5,893 nt of DNA, taken from positions 1 through 5,893 of the forward strand of contig CAUSQL010000060.1 of assembly GCA_963533935.1 (NCBI GenBank), written 5' to 3'. The stretch is from CAUSKK01 sp963533935. Its GTDB lineage: Bacteria > Pseudomonadota > Gammaproteobacteria > Cardiobacteriales > Cardiobacteriaceae. Of the stretch, positions 4,837-5,893 are shown in pieces (within the stretch, counting starts at the first letter, position 1; each line of letters begins with the position of its first letter). The position numbers and the translations under genes were made by a program. A model generated the notes under the pieces. That model was not told the DNA's origin. It made no database searches and saw only the letters and a list, made by a program, of their open reading frames with translations.

Positions 4837-5589
4837 CTATTGCTTGTGGCCGCCGAAGGCGCCGGCGATGTTCTGGCTGCTGTCGGTGAAGATGCCGCCC
4901 AGCTCCGCCGCATTATTGCCGTAGAAGTTACCGCTGCTGCTCACGGCGGCGTTGTTGGCGGTGCTAAAGCCGTTGCCGCTGATGGTGGCGCTGATGTCCA
5001 GGGACTTCAGATTACTGCCCCGTTCCGGAGTGATGGAGCCTTCCAGGGTCTTAGTGCCAAAGTCGGCGGTGAAGTGCGAATAGCCGAGCACCGCTTCGCC
5101 GCTGCGGCCCATGGTGGCGTCGCCCACGTAGTTGGCGCGGCCGCTGCTCGGCATGTTGGCGGTGCGTTGGCCCTGGCTGAAGATGTAATCGCTGCCGTCC
5201 TGGCTGATGTAGCCGAATTTGCTGGACTGGTACTTACTGCCGCTGACGCTGAACAGCTTCGCGTTGGTGTTAAGGCCGGTGATATTGCCCTGAATGTGGG
5301 TCATGCCGCCGGAGAAAATGCCGGGGAGCTGGAGGGGGATTTGCTTGCCGCCCACGTTCAGGGTGGTGAGGCTGTTGCTGCCCACGTTCTGGCGGCCGTT
5401 GAAGTTAGCAGTGCTGCCGTTGGCCACCGTCAGCGCCTGGCCCTGGAAGCTGCCGCTCACATTGTTATTGGGGCGATTGTTGTTCGGCGTGCTGGGGTTC
5501 GGGCTGTTATCGCCGCTGCCGCCGCCGCAGGCGGTGAGTAGGGCGAGGGTGAGGGTGCCGAATAGTAATTTGCTAGTTTTCATCGTCAT
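4837..5589 (-). CDS. TbpB-like surface lipoprotein (250 aa), possible Slam substrate
   Basis: A lipoprotein signal (MKTSKLLFGTLTLALLTAC) ends in the lipobox LTAC with Cys21. A flexible Gly/Asn/Pro/Ser stretch to about residue 44 would hold the domain off the membrane. The C-terminal part (about 150-250) is a TbpB-type eight-stranded barrel by signature: YVGDATMGRSGEAVLGYSHF, DFGTKTLEGSI, then GNFYGNNAAELGG and GAFGG at the end. Such single-lobe proteins include Slam-exported surface lipoproteins such as the haem binder hemophilin, at about this length, while true TbpB is far larger. No TonB receptor or Slam gene is visible, so the ligand is unknown. AGGA is 3 nt from the first ATG (5589) and 9 nt from the second (5583), so translation may begin at 5583. 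A TAGAAT box and a palindrome lie upstream, and a terminator follows. Confidence 0.85.
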   Translation of the reverse strand: MTMKTSKLLFGTLTLALLTACGGGSGDNSPNPSTPNNNRPNNNVSGSFQGQALTVANGSTANFNGRQNVGSNSLTTLNVGGKQIPLQLPGIFSGGMTHIQGNITGLNTNAKLFSVSGSKYQSSKFGYISQDGSDYIFSQGQRTANMPSSGRANYVGDATMGRSGEAVLGYSHFTADFGTKTLEGSITPERGSNLKSLDISATISGNGFSTANNAAVSSSGNFYGNNAAELGGIFTDSSQNIAGAFGGHKQ

Positions 5590-5613
5590 GTTTCCTGAGT
5601 TAAAGAAGAGGCC

Positions 5614-5659
5614 ATTCTAGCGGGTTTAAACATACATGGAAGCGCTTCTACTGTATGTA
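5614..5659 (-). promoter_or_regulatory. Predicted promoter of the lipoprotein gene with palindrome over -35
   Basis: On the minus strand TAGAAT (5614-5619) lies 24 nt before the first start codon. Palindrome copy 9 begins exactly 9 nt upstream of the box and covers the -35 region, where no TTGACA-like hexamer is seen. The layout repeats that of the large Sel1 gene to the base, although the 9-nt spacers differ (TAAACCCGC against ATTAGCCGT), which argues against simple duplication. Confidence 0.5.
5629..5659. repeat. 31-bp palindromic repeat, copy 9
   Basis: AACATACA at the left and TGTATGTA at the right form the arms. The centre GAAGCGCTTC (5639-5648) is perfect and is followed by the same extra T as in copy 5. 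The pairs next to the centre (TG against AC) are mismatched. Length is 31 bp. Confidence 0.85.
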
Positions 5660-5666
5660 ATTAGCC

Positions 5667-5804
5667 CTAAATAATGCGGAGGGACCCACAGCGCATCTTC
5701 AGGTGGTGAAATTACTCCGCCGGCGCAGAAGCGGCGGCATCTCCATAAAGACTTCCTTGCTTCCGCCGGCCGATGGTTGTAAAGTCCCAAACTTCATTAT
5801 TTAG
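5667..5804. other. 138-bp segment closed by a perfect 10-bp inverted repeat
   Basis: CTAAATAATG (5667-5676) is the exact reverse complement of CATTATTTAG (5795-5804). Inside it GGGAC (5681-5685) can pair with GTCCC (5784-5788), and CCGCC (5717-5721) with GGCGG (5733-5737), so the whole segment can fold as one long imperfect hairpin. A MITE-like element, a structured RNA or a leader-region element would all fit. A 32-codon minus-strand frame (5797-5699, starting MKFGTLQPSAGG) lies within but has no ribosome binding site and is probably not a gene. The right arm lies where a his promoter would be expected. No target duplication is obvious. Confidence 0.5.
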
Positions 5805-5826
5805 AAATTTAAACACTAAACACCAC

Positions 5827-5883
5827 ATGACCCGCATCAACCGCCAGCACCATCGCCATCACCCTGAAAATCTTTCGGGCTGA
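5827..5883 (+). CDS. hisL: Histidine operon leader peptide (18 aa)
   Basis: The 18-codon frame encodes MTRINRQHHRHHPENLSG. From memory, the Escherichia coli his leader peptide is MTRVQFKHHHHHHHPD. Both share the MTR start, a His run and the HHP-acid end. The DNA just after the run (CCTGA, then TCTTTCGGGC, then GATGCGTGCTG) also follows the E. coli leader nearly base for base. Ribosome stalling at the His codons when charged His-tRNA is scarce should let the his operon be read. Here only four His codons remain (CAC CAT, CGC, CAT CAC), broken by an Arg codon, and the stop comes five codons later than in E. coli. No Shine-Dalgarno sequence is evident before the ATG. hisG would be expected beyond the right edge. 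Weak promoter-like words lie near 5777-5807, none convincing. Confidence 0.8.
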   Translation: MTRINRQHHRHHPENLSG

Positions 5884-5892
5884 TGCGTGCTG
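5845..5892 (+). promoter_or_regulatory. First (pause) hairpin of the his attenuator
   Basis: CAGCAC (5845-5850) pairs with GTGCTG (5887-5892), CATCA (5857-5861) with TGATG (5881-5885), CCC (5862-5864) with GGG (5877-5879), and GAAA (5866-5869) with TTTC (5873-5876). The left side overlaps the His codons, as region A does in the A:B pause structure of enterobacterial his leaders. The window ends before the antiterminator and terminator hairpins. Confidence 0.7.
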
Positions 5893-5893
5893 T

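Noticed and set aside
4840..5541. Long plus-strand frame of 233 aa opposite the lipoprotein gene
   Set aside because: It is Ala/Val-rich shadow coding caused by high GC. The minus strand has a clear lipobox, TbpB-type motifs, a promoter and a terminator.
71..5659. CRISPR array made of the 31-bp repeats
   Set aside because: Copies are scattered between unrelated genes, spacing is irregular apart from one triplet, and copies vary too much. No cas genes are visible.
5699..5797. 32-codon minus-strand frame within the 138-bp inverted-repeat segment
   Set aside because: No ribosome binding site, and the start codon lies within the inverted repeat arm. Better explained as part of the element.
1..5893. 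Neisserial DNA uptake sequences, to test a Neisseriaceae origin
   Set aside because: No copy of GCCGTCTGAA or the related GGCAGCCTGAA-type words was seen by eye, and the his leader favours Gammaproteobacteria.

Overview
The window looks like accessory or variable chromosome from a GC-rich gammaproteobacterium. The strongest placement clue is at the right edge. A histidine-rich leader peptide at 5827-5883 and the sequence after it closely resemble the enterobacterial his operon leader, which points to Gammaproteobacteria with hisG just outside the window. A TbpB-like surface lipoprotein and Sel1-repeat proteins would suit a host-associated member such as the Cardiobacteriaceae. That family-level placement is inference only. 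I saw no Neisseria-type DNA uptake words.

Left part (1-3051, all on the minus strand): the N-terminus of an NTF2/SnoaL-like protein at the edge; a signal-peptide gene that appears broken and runs into a GC-rich hairpin repeat; a small three-repeat Sel1 protein; an unrecognised acidic 242-aa protein; and a secreted Sel1 protein of 470 aa. The 242-aa gene starts 20 nt after the large Sel1 gene, so these two probably share a transcript. The small Sel1 gene follows after a 150-nt gap.

Middle (3159-4216, plus strand): a GNAT acetyltransferase followed by two very small genes that overlap by ATGA. They look like a VapB-like antitoxin tail and a ribbon-helix-helix antitoxin, and no toxin is visible.

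Right part (4379-5659, minus strand): a second NTF2-like protein and a TbpB-like lipoprotein, each with its own intrinsic terminator. Then come a 138-bp segment closed by a perfect 10-bp inverted repeat and, on the plus strand, the his leader with its first attenuator hairpin.

The most unusual feature is a 31-bp, nearly perfect palindrome: arm TACATACAGG, centre GAAGCGCTTC, one unpaired T, arm CCTGTATGTA. About nine full, degenerate or interrupted copies fill almost every larger intergenic gap. All copies whose orientation can be judged point the same way. Several have base changes that preserve the inverted symmetry. Two copies sit exactly 9 nt upstream of an identical TAGAAT -10 box, so they would cover the -35 region of the large Sel1 gene and of the lipoprotein gene. 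The family may be a REP/MITE-like repeat, a regulatory operator set, or a repeat taken over for regulation.
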